64,000 nucleotides of DNA from CAYNHQ01 sp964397255. GTDB taxonomy: Bacteria; Bdellovibrionota_G; JALEGL01; DATDPG01. Position numbers and translations under genes: made by a program. The notes beneath the pieces are model-generated. The model ran no database searches. It worked only from the letters and a program-made list of their open reading frames with translations, and was not told the DNA's origin. The number at the start of each line of letters is the position of its first letter. The stretch's first letter is position 1. Location: the NCBI GenBank assembly GCA_964397255.1, contig CAYNHQ010000001.1:372001-436000 (forward strand). Direction: 5' to 3'. Shown piece by piece: positions 15,647 to 24,182 of this stretch.

Positions 15647-16429
15647 TCAGATAATTTTTTTTCCCAACCGGCTCCAGCGGACGAGATCTGCCGGTTGAAA
15701 GGGGCTCAGTTTTTCTGTATCGAAGGAAAGCCAGATAAACAGCGCCTTTCCCCTTACGTTTTCAAGTGGGAGAGGTCCCCAAAACCGGCTGTCCTTTGAA
15801 TTGTCGCGGTTGTCTCCCATCATGAATACGTGCCCCGATGGCACTGTAATGGGGCCAAAATTGTCGGGGAAGGGGTAAAATTCGATCGCGTAATGATTCA
15901 CGTTATCGAGTTTCTCTTTGTAAATGCGGGCATCGTGTTCGGGGCGCTTACAATCTTCCAAGATGCTTGTATCGTCCAGGGCCTCGCGTGGCATGGGCTT
16001 ATCGTTGATATAAAGTATGTCATTTCGTAATTCGACGATATCTCCACCCACGGCGACGACTCGCTTAATGAAATCGATACTGTCGACCGCAACTCCCTCG
16101 GGGGGTGAAGTCCAAACTTTTCCTCGATTTTCAACATCACTGGAATCCGACGGGACGTAAACGATAAAGACGATTACATCGCCGCGTTTGGGTTCACCGA
16201 ATTTGACCAAATTTTTATTCGTGAAGGGGATTTTAAGTCCGTAAGAAAGTTTGCTGACGAAAATAAAATCGCGAATCTTCAAAGTCGGGATCATCGAGCC
16301 CGTCGGAATCGTATAGGGGGCGGCTATAATGCTTCGAAAGATGAGGGCCAATACAACTGCGAACGTGATTGATTTGGTAGACTCAAAAAAGTCCCTTCGA
16401 TTCGTTTTAAATTTTTCTAGCATCTTCAT
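15647..16429 (-). CDS. Signal peptidase I LepB
   Basis: LepB cuts signal peptides from exported proteins at the outer face of the inner membrane. The 260-aa protein has one N-terminal membrane segment (about 18-38), catalytic S45 in TIPTGSMIPTL, the general base K122 in DFIKRVVAVGGD, and the conserved HVFMMGDNRDNSKDSRFWGPL block. E. coli LepB has two anchors; here only one is visible, as in many bacteria. The start overlaps the tsaB stop by 4 bp (ATGA), which places lepB firmly in the operon. Confidence 0.95.
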   Translation of the reverse strand: MKMLEKFKTNRRDFFESTKSITFAVVLALIFRSIIAAPYTIPTGSMIPTLKIRDFIFVSKLSYGLKIPFTNKNLVKFGEPKRGDVIVFIVYVPSDSSDVENRGKVWTSPPEGVAVDSIDFIKRVVAVGGDIVELRNDILYINDKPMPREALDDTSILEDCKRPEHDARIYKEKLDNVNHYAIEFYPFPDNFGPITVPSGHVFMMGDNRDNSKDSRFWGPLPLENVRGKALFIWLSFDTEKLSPFQPADLVRWSRLGKKII

Positions 16430-17118
16430 GACATCACTCTCTTCTCACTCACTTCGGCTTCTGTCGGGCGGATATAATGCGGTTCGCTCAGAATTGGGTC
16501 GAGGCGCTCTCCGCGCTCGAAGGCGGACTTCGTCAGACGAGCGAGAATTCCTCCGCGTGGCGCGTCGGCTGAAAGTTCAGCAAATCGAATGTTTTGGTTC
16601 TCGAGAGCTTCAATTTCAGGCCGATAGAGACGAGCTCCTGAGCCAAAAACGGTGATGGGTTCGGAAACATGTGAAATTAATTCTAGAGCGGTGACGTCAC
16701 TAGGAGGAATGTGCTCGATCAAATTTTCATTCCGCCATTCGTAAATAGCGCCGTAAATCCGTTTCTTTTTCGCATCGAGCATGGGGGCAATGAGCCCTGA
16801 TTGATGTGGAAGATTGTTCGCAAGTACCTCCAGAGAGGAAAGCCCGACCAGAGGCTTTTGAAATGTCCAGGCAAAGGCCTTTAGGGTAGCCAATGCTACC
16901 CGAAGGCCGGTAAACGATCCGGGTCCGATCACGACCCCGTAGACATCAATATCGGCGGACTGAACGGAAATATTGTTCAGAAGCGCCTCTATGGCTGGCA
17001 CAAGCTGGCCGGAAAAATTTTCTTTCGAACGTAGCCCCAATTCAGCGATGACTTCACTTTCATCAAGAAGGCCGACGGCTCCGTAGAGGCCTGAGGTATC
17101 GATCGCCAGGTACTTCAT
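16426..17118 (-). CDS. tRNA threonylcarbamoyladenosine protein TsaB
   Basis: TsaB (230 aa) is the scaffold partner of TsaD in making the t6A37 base of tRNAs that read ANN codons. Features are the ASKHA fold start MKYLAIDTSGLYGAVGLL, the conserved SFTGLRVALATLKAF segment and LVGLSSLEVLA. TsaB lacks the metal-binding histidines of TsaD, and none are seen here. It lies between rseP (one base away) and lepB (4-bp overlap). The call is supported by length, by motifs and by frequent linkage of tsaB to housekeeping operons. Confidence 0.93.
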   Translation of the reverse strand: MKYLAIDTSGLYGAVGLLDESEVIAELGLRSKENFSGQLVPAIEALLNNISVQSADIDVYGVVIGPGSFTGLRVALATLKAFAWTFQKPLVGLSSLEVLANNLPHQSGLIAPMLDAKKKRIYGAIYEWRNENLIEHIPPSDVTALELISHVSEPITVFGSGARLYRPEIEALENQNIRFAELSADAPRGGILARLTKSAFERGERLDPILSEPHYIRPTEAEVSEKRVMS

Positions 17119-17119
17119 C

Positions 17120-18763
17120 TCAGTTGAAAAACGCCTTAATCCGATCCACGAAGTACTTGTTAATGTCGACGTAAAAGGTCAGAAGAATAATTCCAATTAA
17201 AATCGCAAGGCCTACCTGTTGGGCCACTTCTCTCACACGAATAGAGACCGGCGACCCTTTAATCCATTCTATCGCACAGAAAAGGACATGCCCCCCATCC
17301 AGGACGGGAATAGGAAGCAAATTGATGAGTCCAAGCGTGATGGAGAGCATCGCCATCATTTGAAAGAAGGAAATCCATCCGCCCAATTTGTAGGAATTCC
17401 CCGCGAGATAGAAAATGGAAATCGGTCCGCCCAGTGATTTCTGAACTTCAACCTTTCCCGTAACCACTTTGGAAAGCCCTTTGAGCGTGAGAACGGATTG
17501 CTCATACGTTTTTTTGGTTCCTTCATAAAAAGCGCGAAAAAGATTTGTATATTGTTCCGGCGCTGTTTCGGGTTCTCCCGGCACCGCGACGGAAGCAACC
17601 CCCAATTGCATACGTTTGGATTTCTCGGCGGTTAGTTCATCTTTTTCCTCGACCTCTCGCGGAGAGAGATCGACGGTGAGAGGCTTGCCATCTCGGACCA
17701 AGCCGAGAACAATCTTATCCCCTTTCTTATTTTCAAGAATAAGTTTTTGGAATTCATGCCAGTGGAGTAGAGGCTTACCGTTTACCGATGCGAGATGATC
17801 CCCCGCTTTAAGACCATGTTCTTCGGCGACACTTCCCTTTAAGACTTGGCGAACAAAAAGTTCGCCGTTGACGATGCCTGCGGCGGTAAGAGATGCCACG
17901 GAAGGGAGATTGATGGTTTTGGTTTCCGTCGCGGTTTTATCTTTTTGGTCCACGCGATAGCGCTCTATCGAAATTTTTCGGGGGACGGCTTTGGAGCCGA
18001 ATGCTTCCTCCAATTCCCACCAATAACGTGTGGTTGAACCGTTGACGGCCGTAATGACGTCTCCGGTTTGGAGTCCGGCTTTGGCCGCGACGCTCTGGGG
18101 ATTTTCTATACCGATGGCTGGTCGAAACATATGCGGAGCCACACCTATTTTCCCCACCGAACGCTCTTCTTGAAAAATATCTTTTTCAGTTTCCGAGGAA
18201 GGGGTTACATCGAAATCGATTACCTTCCCTTGGCGGTCAATCTTAAGATGCGCGGGTTGACCGGGAAGTTTTCCGATTTGATCGACGAGATCTGTCCAGC
18301 GCCAAAGTGTCTGCCCGTTGACTGAGAGGACTTTGTCGCCCGGACGGAGGCCTGCTTTCTCCGCTGGGGAATCCGGTAGGATCGATCCGATTCGAGATGT
18401 CATCGTGGGAAGCCCCACAAGAAATGAAATCGTGAAAATAGCAATCGGGAGAATCAGGTTCGATGTGGGGCCCATGGCGGCGATCCCCATTCGAATTCCA
18501 GGGCTCTTGGCCGCGAATGACCGAGGATCGAGCTCCGCTCCTTCTTCGGGCTCCTCCCCCTGCATCTTGACGTAACCCCCCAAAGGCAGCGCACAAATGG
18601 CGTATTCGGTTTCCCCCCAGGTTTTTTTGAGGAGCGCGGGGCCGAAGCCGATTGAAAATCGCTCCACTTTAATGTCGGCTCTTTTCGCGAGAATAAAATG
18701 CCCCAGCTCGTGGATGAAGACCACAACGCCAAGAAGAAATGCAAAGAGTAGTACTTCCATCAT
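17120..18763 (-). CDS. Site-2 protease RseP with three PDZ repeats
   Basis: RseP cuts transmembrane segments of anti-sigma factors and leftover signal peptides within the inner membrane. The zinc site HELGH lies at residues 18-22, and the second metal motif VLDGGH is near the C-terminus, after LLPIP. Between them are three PDZ-like units, each with a GLxxGD or similar core: AGLRPGDKVLSVNG, AGLQTGDVITAVNG and HGLKAGDHLASVNG. E. coli RseP has two and about 450 residues; this one has about 547. I chose the ATG at 18763, two bases after the dxr stop, since the longer frame lies inside dxr. It is operon-encoded with dxr upstream and tsaB downstream. Confidence 0.92.
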   Translation of the reverse strand: MMEVLLFAFLLGVVVFIHELGHFILAKRADIKVERFSIGFGPALLKKTWGETEYAICALPLGGYVKMQGEEPEEGAELDPRSFAAKSPGIRMGIAAMGPTSNLILPIAIFTISFLVGLPTMTSRIGSILPDSPAEKAGLRPGDKVLSVNGQTLWRWTDLVDQIGKLPGQPAHLKIDRQGKVIDFDVTPSSETEKDIFQEERSVGKIGVAPHMFRPAIGIENPQSVAAKAGLQTGDVITAVNGSTTRYWWELEEAFGSKAVPRKISIERYRVDQKDKTATETKTINLPSVASLTAAGIVNGELFVRQVLKGSVAEEHGLKAGDHLASVNGKPLLHWHEFQKLILENKKGDKIVLGLVRDGKPLTVDLSPREVEEKDELTAEKSKRMQLGVASVAVPGEPETAPEQYTNLFRAFYEGTKKTYEQSVLTLKGLSKVVTGKVEVQKSLGGPISIFYLAGNSYKLGGWISFFQMMAMLSITLGLINLLPIPVLDGGHVLFCAIEWIKGSPVSIRVREVAQQVGLAILIGIILLTFYVDINKYFVDRIKAFFN

Positions 18764-18765
18764 CC

Positions 18766-19944
18766 CTAAACTCTCCGGGCCGAGATTCGTTTCTCCGCCT
18801 CTTTCCGACCCCATTGATCGGCGGCAAGAAAGTCATCGAGCGAAGCATGCGCCTGCTCTTTGTAAGAAGTTAGCACGTCTTCGTTCAATTGTGCGATTTC
18901 GGTAAACCGAATTTTTCGATCGAGAAAAGCCTGGACCGTCACCTCGTTTGATCCATTGAGTACCGCAGGATGTGTTTCGCCTGATTCCAAAGCCTTTCGA
19001 GCCAAATTTACAGAAGGAAAACGTTTAGAATCGGGGTCAAAGAAGGTGAGTTCTCGAATTTTTGAAAGACTGAGGCGCTCGGTCACTTCGGCTAATCTTT
19101 CCGGGTAAGTCAACGCATAAGCAATGGGTCCCCGCATATCGGGAACGCCCATCTGGGCCAAAATCGACCCATCCACGTATTCCACCATGGAATGGATGAC
19201 CGATTGGGGATGAACCACGACGTCAATTTGACTTGTCGGAAAACCAAAAAGCCAGCGGGCTTCAATGATCTCGAGGCCCTTGTTCATCATCGTGGCGGAA
19301 TCGATCGTGATTTTTTCTCCCATTTTCCAATTCGGGTGGGCGAGGGCTTCTTCGACGGTGACATTCGAAAGATCTAAATCCGGCTTTTTAAAAAATGGAC
19401 CTCCAGAAGCTGTCAATATGAGCCTCCGAACCGATTCCGTTTTCGCGCCGGCCAAAGCCTGAAAGATGGCGTTATGTTCACTGTCGACGGGAAGGATCGT
19501 GACCTGATGTTCTTCCGCTTCTCGCCTTACCAGTGCTCCGGCCACAACCATTGTTTCCTTGTTTGCAAGCGCAATCGTTTTTTGCGCGCGAATCGCGGCC
19601 AGTGTGGGACGAAGCCCGGCGGAGCCGACAATGGCGGAAAGAACGATATCGCCCGTGGCTTTTCGAGCCACTTCTTCAGCGCCCTCCACGCCATGGCCAA
19701 TTTCAGTTTTACAATTTTTCCCCAGTAACTCTTTTAATCGATTCGCTCCCTCCACGGTCTTGGTTGAAACCAACTCCGGCCTGTAGGTATTCACCTGTTT
19801 CGCGAGGAGGTCGATATTATCCCCTCCGACCAAACCGGTCACACGAAGTTGGTTCGGATACTGGTCAACGACCCGAAATGTGTTAACCCCGATCGATCCG
19901 GTCGACCCCAAAATGACTATCGAGCGCTTTGTTCCCTTTTCCAT
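18766..19944 (-). CDS. 1-deoxy-D-xylulose 5-phosphate reductoisomerase Dxr
   Basis: Dxr makes 2-C-methyl-D-erythritol 4-phosphate from DXP with NADPH, the first committed step of the MEP isoprenoid pathway. The 392-aa protein has the Rossmann motif ILGSTGSIGVNT, ALANKETMVVAG, the metal/substrate motif PVDSEHNAIFQAL, ASGGPF and the HPNWKMGEKITIDSATMMNKGLE signature (shown by its parts HPNWKMG and DSATMMNKG). The start overlaps the uppS end by 28 bp. With uppS, which consumes the pathway's product, and with ispG at 50.7 kb, it shows that this organism makes isoprenoids by the MEP route. Confidence 0.96.
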   Translation of the reverse strand: MEKGTKRSIVILGSTGSIGVNTFRVVDQYPNQLRVTGLVGGDNIDLLAKQVNTYRPELVSTKTVEGANRLKELLGKNCKTEIGHGVEGAEEVARKATGDIVLSAIVGSAGLRPTLAAIRAQKTIALANKETMVVAGALVRREAEEHQVTILPVDSEHNAIFQALAGAKTESVRRLILTASGGPFFKKPDLDLSNVTVEEALAHPNWKMGEKITIDSATMMNKGLEIIEARWLFGFPTSQIDVVVHPQSVIHSMVEYVDGSILAQMGVPDMRGPIAYALTYPERLAEVTERLSLSKIRELTFFDPDSKRFPSVNLARKALESGETHPAVLNGSNEVTVQAFLDRKIRFTEIAQLNEDVLTSYKEQAHASLDDFLAADQWGRKEAEKRISARRV

Positions 19945-20708
19945 ACTTCGCTCGCTGGTTTGGGTACAATCTGTTCGCTAATTTTTCCAAATCGGCGTTC
20001 CCGCCGGTTGTAGTCGAGAATAGCCTTGCAAAGTTCGTCACGATCGAAATCGGGCCAAGGCGTATCGGTGATATAGAATTCCGTGTACACGCTCTGCCAG
20101 GGCAGGAAATTCGACGTTCGAAATTCGCCGCTCGTTCGAATGAGAAGATCGGGATCACGAAAATCGGCCGTATCTAGATACGATGAAAGCGTTTCAGCGG
20201 AAATTTCCTCCGGGCGAAGAGATTTATTCGCCACGTGAGACGCGATCTTTTGAACAGCGCGTGTGATTTCATCTCGGCCACCATAGCTAAGAGCCAGGAC
20301 AAGATTCATTCCCGAATTCTTTTCCGTCAGTCGAAGTGTTTCGTTGAGTGTTTTTCGGACTCCTTCGGGGAGGCGCTCCAATCTACCAATGGCGCGGAGC
20401 CGGACATTATGTTTCTGAAGGAGTTTTCGCTCGGAAACCAGGAAGCGTTTGAGAATCGTCATGAGCGTCGATACCTCCAGCGCCGGCCGGCTCCAGTTTT
20501 CCTCTGAAAATGCATACAGCGTCAGGACATCGATTCCCAGCTCGGTGCAGACCGTGGTGATGTTTCGGACAGTGATCGCGCCCCGCCGATGGCCGCCGAT
20601 GCGTGGCAAATGATGCTCCTTCGCCCAACGCCCATTTCCGTCCATGATGATGGCGATGTGCTTAGGGATGACTTTCCCATCCAGGACCTTCGGAAAATCA
20701 GACTTCAA
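19917..20708 (-). CDS. Undecaprenyl diphosphate synthase UppS
   Basis: UppS condenses isopentenyl diphosphate onto farnesyl diphosphate to give the C55 carrier for cell-wall synthesis. Motifs are HIAIIMDGNGRWAKE with the catalytic aspartate, GHRRGA, YAFSEENWSRP, LSYGGRDEI and the C-terminal DLLIRTSGEFRTSNFLPWQS. I chose the TTG at 20708 as start (263 aa), because AAGGAAA stands just upstream and the overlap with frr then shrinks to 11 bp. An ATG at 20762 would add 18 basic residues and lie deep inside frr. Its product lipid feeds peptidoglycan and O-antigen synthesis. Confidence 0.92.
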   Translation of the reverse strand: MKSDFPKVLDGKVIPKHIAIIMDGNGRWAKEHHLPRIGGHRRGAITVRNITTVCTELGIDVLTLYAFSEENWSRPALEVSTLMTILKRFLVSERKLLQKHNVRLRAIGRLERLPEGVRKTLNETLRLTEKNSGMNLVLALSYGGRDEITRAVQKIASHVANKSLRPEEISAETLSSYLDTADFRDPDLLIRTSGEFRTSNFLPWQSVYTEFYITDTPWPDFDRDELCKAILDYNRRERRFGKISEQIVPKPASEVWKREQSAR

Positions 20709-21255
20709 GGATTTCCTTCGACTTCCCTTCCGCGAGCTGGTCGACTTTCTTGATGTAGCCATCGGTCATTTCCTGAATTTTGGTTTGCCCTCGTTTGACG
20801 TCATCCGCGCTTGCTTTCTTGTCCTTCTCCGCCTTTTTCAGATCTTCCATTCCCGTCCGGCGAACATTTCGAATCGCCACACGGCAATCTTCCGCCAATT
20901 TGTTGACGACCTTCACGAGTTCCTTTCGTCTCTCCTCCGTCAGTGTCGGTATGGGGAGGCGTATGACCTTTCCGTCATTCTGGGGGGAAAGACCCAACTC
21001 CGATTTTTGAATGGCTTTCTCAATTTCCGAAATGGCACTTGCATCCCAGGGCTGGATCACTATGAGTCGCGCCTCAGGTGCGGATACAGCCGCCATCTGC
21101 TTAAGCGGTGTGGGTGTGCCGAAATAGTCAACGCGAAGAGTATCCAGAATCGTCGGCGAAGCCCGTCCCGTTCGAAGTTTTAGATACTCATCTTTGAGCA
21201 TCTTCATGGCTTTTTCCATATGGTCGGTTTCGGCTTTTATAAGATCCTCAAACAT
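20698..21255 (-). CDS. Ribosome recycling factor Frr
   Basis: Frr splits the post-termination ribosome together with EF-G. The 185-aa protein has the full family length and the hallmarks KLRTGRASPTILD, YFGTPTPLKQMA, IRLPIPTLTEERRKELVK and RNVRRTGMEDLKKAEKD. It overlaps pyrH by 8 bp upstream and uppS by 11 bp downstream. The gene order pyrH-frr-uppS is standard across proteobacteria. Confidence 0.97.
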   Translation of the reverse strand: MFEDLIKAETDHMEKAMKMLKDEYLKLRTGRASPTILDTLRVDYFGTPTPLKQMAAVSAPEARLIVIQPWDASAISEIEKAIQKSELGLSPQNDGKVIRLPIPTLTEERRKELVKVVNKLAEDCRVAIRNVRRTGMEDLKKAEKDKKASADDVKRGQTKIQEMTDGYIKKVDQLAEGKSKEILEV

Positions 21256-21976
21256 TTTTTTCTCCTCTGACGGTGGTTCCGATGGTTTCGCCCATTACCG
21301 CCCGTTTGATATTGCCAGCCTTGGTCATATTAAAGACAATGATCGGCATCGAATTATCCATACAGAGCGACGTGGCCGTGGAGTCCATAATTTTGAGGCC
21401 CTGTTTAAGAACTTCCAAGTACGTGAGTTCCTCAAATTTTTTCGCTTTTGGAAACTTGAGTGGATCCTGATCGTAGACCCCATCCACTCGGGTCGCCTTT
21501 AGAATAACTTCGGCGTTGATCTCCATCGCGCGAAGAGAGGCGGCGGTATCGGTAGTGAAGTAGGGGTTTCCGGTTCCCGCCGCGAAAATCACCACACGCC
21601 CTTTTTCCAAATGACGCTTGGCTCGACGACGAATGTAGGGCTCCGCTAATTCTTGCATATGAATGGCGGAGAGAACGCGCGTGAAAACTCCTTTCGCCTC
21701 GAGAGCATCTTGAAGCGCAAGCGCATTCATGACGGTGGCGAGCATTCCCATGTAATCCGCCGAAGCCCTGTCCATTCCTTTGGCAGAAGCCGCAAGGCCC
21801 CGGAAAATATTTCCGCCACCGATAACGATGGCAAGCTCCACACCGAGCCGACTGACATCGCGGATCTCATCGGAAATGCCGTTTAATATTTCGTTGTCGA
21901 TGCCGTAGCCATCCTCACCGCATAGGGCCTCACCGCTAATCTTCAATAGCACTCTCTTGTATTTCGGCTTGGCCAT
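21248..21976 (-). CDS. Uridylate kinase PyrH
   Basis: PyrH phosphorylates UMP to UDP using ATP and works as a hexamer. The 242-aa protein starts at the ATG at 21976 (MAKPKYKRVLLKISGEAL), with AGGAG a few bases upstream; a longer frame adds an unrelated 55-residue stretch that overlaps tsf. Motifs are LLKISGEAL, VIGGGNIFRG, GTGNPYFTTDTAA and the late VYDQDP and IVFNMTKAGN. It sits 8 bases after tsf and overlaps frr. Confidence 0.96.
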   Translation of the reverse strand: MAKPKYKRVLLKISGEALCGEDGYGIDNEILNGISDEIRDVSRLGVELAIVIGGGNIFRGLAASAKGMDRASADYMGMLATVMNALALQDALEAKGVFTRVLSAIHMQELAEPYIRRRAKRHLEKGRVVIFAAGTGNPYFTTDTAASLRAMEINAEVILKATRVDGVYDQDPLKFPKAKKFEELTYLEVLKQGLKIMDSTATSLCMDNSMPIIVFNMTKAGNIKRAVMGETIGTTVRGEKNV

Positions 21977-21984
21977 GGGGGCTC

Positions 21985-22605
21985 CTATTCGGTTTTCGCT
22001 GGCTTTTCGATCCCTTCGCCCAGTTGATACCGCGCGAACCGGCGGATCGTAATATTTTCTCCGAGTTTTGTAATGAGTTCCGTCAATCTCGCTTGAACTG
22101 TCTTTTCCGGGTCCTTTACAAAAGGCTGCTCGAGCAGACACACTTCAGAATAGAATTTATCGAGCTTCCCAACAGCGATTTTTTCGAGCACGGCTGCGGG
22201 TTTTCCGGAACTCTCCGCTTGGGAGCGGTAAATGGCTTTTTCGGACTCCACGACACTCACCGGAACCTCTTCCCGCCGGACATATTGTGGGTTGGCCGCG
22301 GCGACATGCATCGCCATATCGCGGACGAACGCTTGAAATTCCTCCGTTCGGGCCACAAAATCGGTTTCGGAATTCACTTCGATTAAGACGCCGATTTTCC
22401 CACCGGCATGGATATACGAAGCGACCTGTCCGTCCGCCGCGACACGTCCCGCTTTTTTTTGAGCAGAGGCAAGGCCCTTTTTTCGAAGGTATTCAATTGC
22501 CTTTTCAAGATCTCCGCCGGTCTCCGTGAGCGCCGTTCGGCAATCCATGATGCCGGCGCCGGTCTTGTCGCGAAGGTTTTTTACCTGATCGGTTTTAGCT
22601 TCCAT
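21985..22605 (-). CDS. Elongation factor Ts, short form
   Basis: EF-Ts reloads EF-Tu with GTP. The protein (206 aa from ATG 22605, GGGAG just upstream) has the N-terminal UBA-like domain (VKNLRDKTGAGIMDCRTAL with the TGAGxMDCK-like signature) and the core ending in QPFVKDPEKTVQ. E. coli Tsf has 283 residues; this form lacks most of the second core subdomain, as in many short EF-Ts proteins outside the gammaproteobacteria. The gene lies 10 bp after rpsB, the universal arrangement. The extra upstream frame (to 22764) overlaps rpsB and is not coding. Confidence 0.94.
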   Translation of the reverse strand: MEAKTDQVKNLRDKTGAGIMDCRTALTETGGDLEKAIEYLRKKGLASAQKKAGRVAADGQVASYIHAGGKIGVLIEVNSETDFVARTEEFQAFVRDMAMHVAAANPQYVRREEVPVSVVESEKAIYRSQAESSGKPAAVLEKIAVGKLDKFYSEVCLLEQPFVKDPEKTVQARLTELITKLGENITIRRFARYQLGEGIEKPAKTE

Positions 22606-22615
22606 TTTTTCTCCC

Positions 22616-23419
22616 TTACTCGCCATTTGCCACGAGACGTTCTTCGACGGGCGCCGGATTGGTCGCGGCCGGAGCGGCCGATTTCGCCTTTTCTTGCTCC
22701 ATTCGCCGTCTCGTTTCTTCCTGAATTCTCTGTTCATGAAGTTTGTTTCCTTCCAGGCAGGCATCAGCCGCCGAAGAAAGAAAGAGTTTCACTGACTTCA
22801 CAGCGTCGTCGTTGGCAGGGACGATGAAATCAACGCCTTCAGGGTCGCAATTGGTGTCAGCCACGGCGACAATAGGAATCTGAAGTCGTCGGGCTTCCTT
22901 CACGGCGATATGTTCCGTTTTCGGATCGATGACGACGATGAGCCCCGGAACTCTCGTCATGTTTTTAATTCCCACGAGTGTCTTCTCAAGTTTCTCTCGC
23001 TCGGTTTCCAAATGAAGAGCTTCCTTCTTTGTGATGTTGGTCCCAGCGCGACCGGTGGTCTTAAGTTGCTCCAGTTCTTCGAGGCGGTCGAGGCGGCTTT
23101 TGATCGTTTTGAAATTTGTCAGCATTCCACCCAGCCAACGGCGATCGACATAAAATTGTCCGGCGCGCGTCGCTTCTTCGCGCACGACTTCCTGCGCCTG
23201 CGGCTTTGTCCCTACGAATAGAATTCTTTCCCCTCGCATGACCGTTTCAGAAATGGCGTTTCGGGCAGTCGCCCAGAGCTTTGCCGTTTTTTGAAGATCA
23301 ATAATATGGATGCCGTTTCGCGCGCCATAAATGTAGGGGCGCATTTTCGGATTCCAGCGATGGGTTTGATGGCCGAAGTGGGCTCCGGCTTCCAATAGTT
23401 CACGTACACTGATCGACAT
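22616..23419 (-). CDS. 30S ribosomal protein S2
   Basis: S2 binds the head/body junction of the small subunit. The 267-aa protein contains the family markers LLEAGAHFGHQTHRWNPKM, IHIIDLQKT, RWLGGMLTNFKTIK and DTNCDPEGVDFIVPANDDA. The tail is Arg/Glu/Ala-rich (RRRMEQEKAKSAAPAAT) and longer than in E. coli. It is the first gene of the operon, preceded by a clear promoter (23568-23595) and a leader of about 140 nt with a hairpin. AAAGGA stands before the ATG. Confidence 0.97.
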   Translation of the reverse strand: MSISVRELLEAGAHFGHQTHRWNPKMRPYIYGARNGIHIIDLQKTAKLWATARNAISETVMRGERILFVGTKPQAQEVVREEATRAGQFYVDRRWLGGMLTNFKTIKSRLDRLEELEQLKTTGRAGTNITKKEALHLETEREKLEKTLVGIKNMTRVPGLIVVIDPKTEHIAVKEARRLQIPIVAVADTNCDPEGVDFIVPANDDAVKSVKLFLSSAADACLEGNKLHEQRIQEETRRRMEQEKAKSAAPAATNPAPVEERLVANGE

Positions 23420-23518
23420 AGTTCACGTCCTTTATTTGGTTAATCCTCCGCTTTCCAGCTCCATTTTTGGGAGTCCCCACACCTGATTTCTCAAGCACCA
23501 GGGGGCAGCAACCGCCGA

Positions 23519-23538
23519 CTCTTTTCAGGCGAAAAGAG
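23519..23538 (-). promoter_or_regulatory. Hairpin in the rpsB leader
   Basis: CTCTTTTC and GAAAAGAG form a perfect 8-bp stem with a four-base loop in the untranslated leader of rpsB, between its promoter and start codon. S2 is known to repress its own operon through leader RNA in some bacteria, so this stem is a candidate element. No U-run follows on the transcribed strand, so it is not a standard attenuator. Confidence 0.5.
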
Positions 23539-23567
23539 CGAAAGCGTGCGTCGTTAAAAAGGGCGTC

Positions 23568-23595
23568 ATTATGCGTATTTAGAGAGTTCCGTCAA
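23568..23595 (-). promoter_or_regulatory. sigma70-type promoter of the rpsB operon
   Basis: On the minus strand a -35 TTGACG (23595-23590) and a -10 CATAAT (23573-23568) are spaced by 16 bp, each one base from consensus. This is the only strong promoter seen for the operon running down to the PilZ gene. The predicted start is near 23560, giving a leader of about 140 bases. Confidence 0.75.
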
Positions 23596-23684
23596 GCCGC
23601 GACTACGATCCTAATAACCCCAAACAATTTCAACAATTTGAAAATGGCAGCGAAAGCTATCGATCAGAATTCGACTACCGCGCG

Positions 23685-24059
23685 TTATCTGTACGGGGTT
23701 GCGAGGAAGGAGGGGACGTAAACATCATTCGAATGCTTTGACGAATAGGATAGCGAAAGCGCCGGTTGCATGCCGTCCACACCGGCCAAGATTTCAATCG
23801 GCAAAGTATAACTCCCCGATCCTCGAAACAAAGGCGACTGATACGAAAGTGACATCGAACTCTCATCGGCTTTGCCTTCCCGGGTAAAGCCTAAATCACT
23901 GCGTTGCACATTCCCTTTCGCGCTCCCTGCCGCATAAGCCGAAGAAGAAGTCTCCAGTGGCAATCGAAGAGGAGAACAAATAAGGGAAACGATCAATAAG
24001 AAACAAAGCTCACGACGACAATTAAAACAGGTCGCCCAGTGGTGACGGAGGCGGCGCAT
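23685..24059 (-). pseudogene. Truncated SpvB/Rhs-type N-terminus
   Basis: This 124-aa frame has a signal peptide (ELCFLLIVSLICSPLRLPL) and then the start of an SpvB/TcaB/Rhs-type protein: SMSLSYQSPLFRGSGSYTLP followed by IEILAGVDGMQPALSLSYSS. That segment is the hallmark beginning of insecticidal-toxin-complex and Rhs proteins that normally run to well over a thousand residues. Here the frame stops 46 residues or so later, about 90 bp before the rpsB promoter, and no continuation is seen. It is thus the 5' stump of a large secreted toxin gene cut by deletion, with housekeeping DNA next to it. Confidence 0.72.
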
Positions 24060-24182
24060 GCAACGTTTCTCTACTCTACCGGCTTACAAAAACGTCGCCA
24101 AGATGGAACGTTTTTTAATTCCATAAGTCCCCAAGAGCGTAAACCAAAATTTACGTAAACAGGTAGCAGCCGATTCCAGAGC

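Noticed and set aside
20644..21183. 179-aa open frame opposite uppS and frr
   Set aside because: It lies wholly antisense to two firmly identified genes, has no family features, and its amino-acid pattern is that of an antisense shadow.
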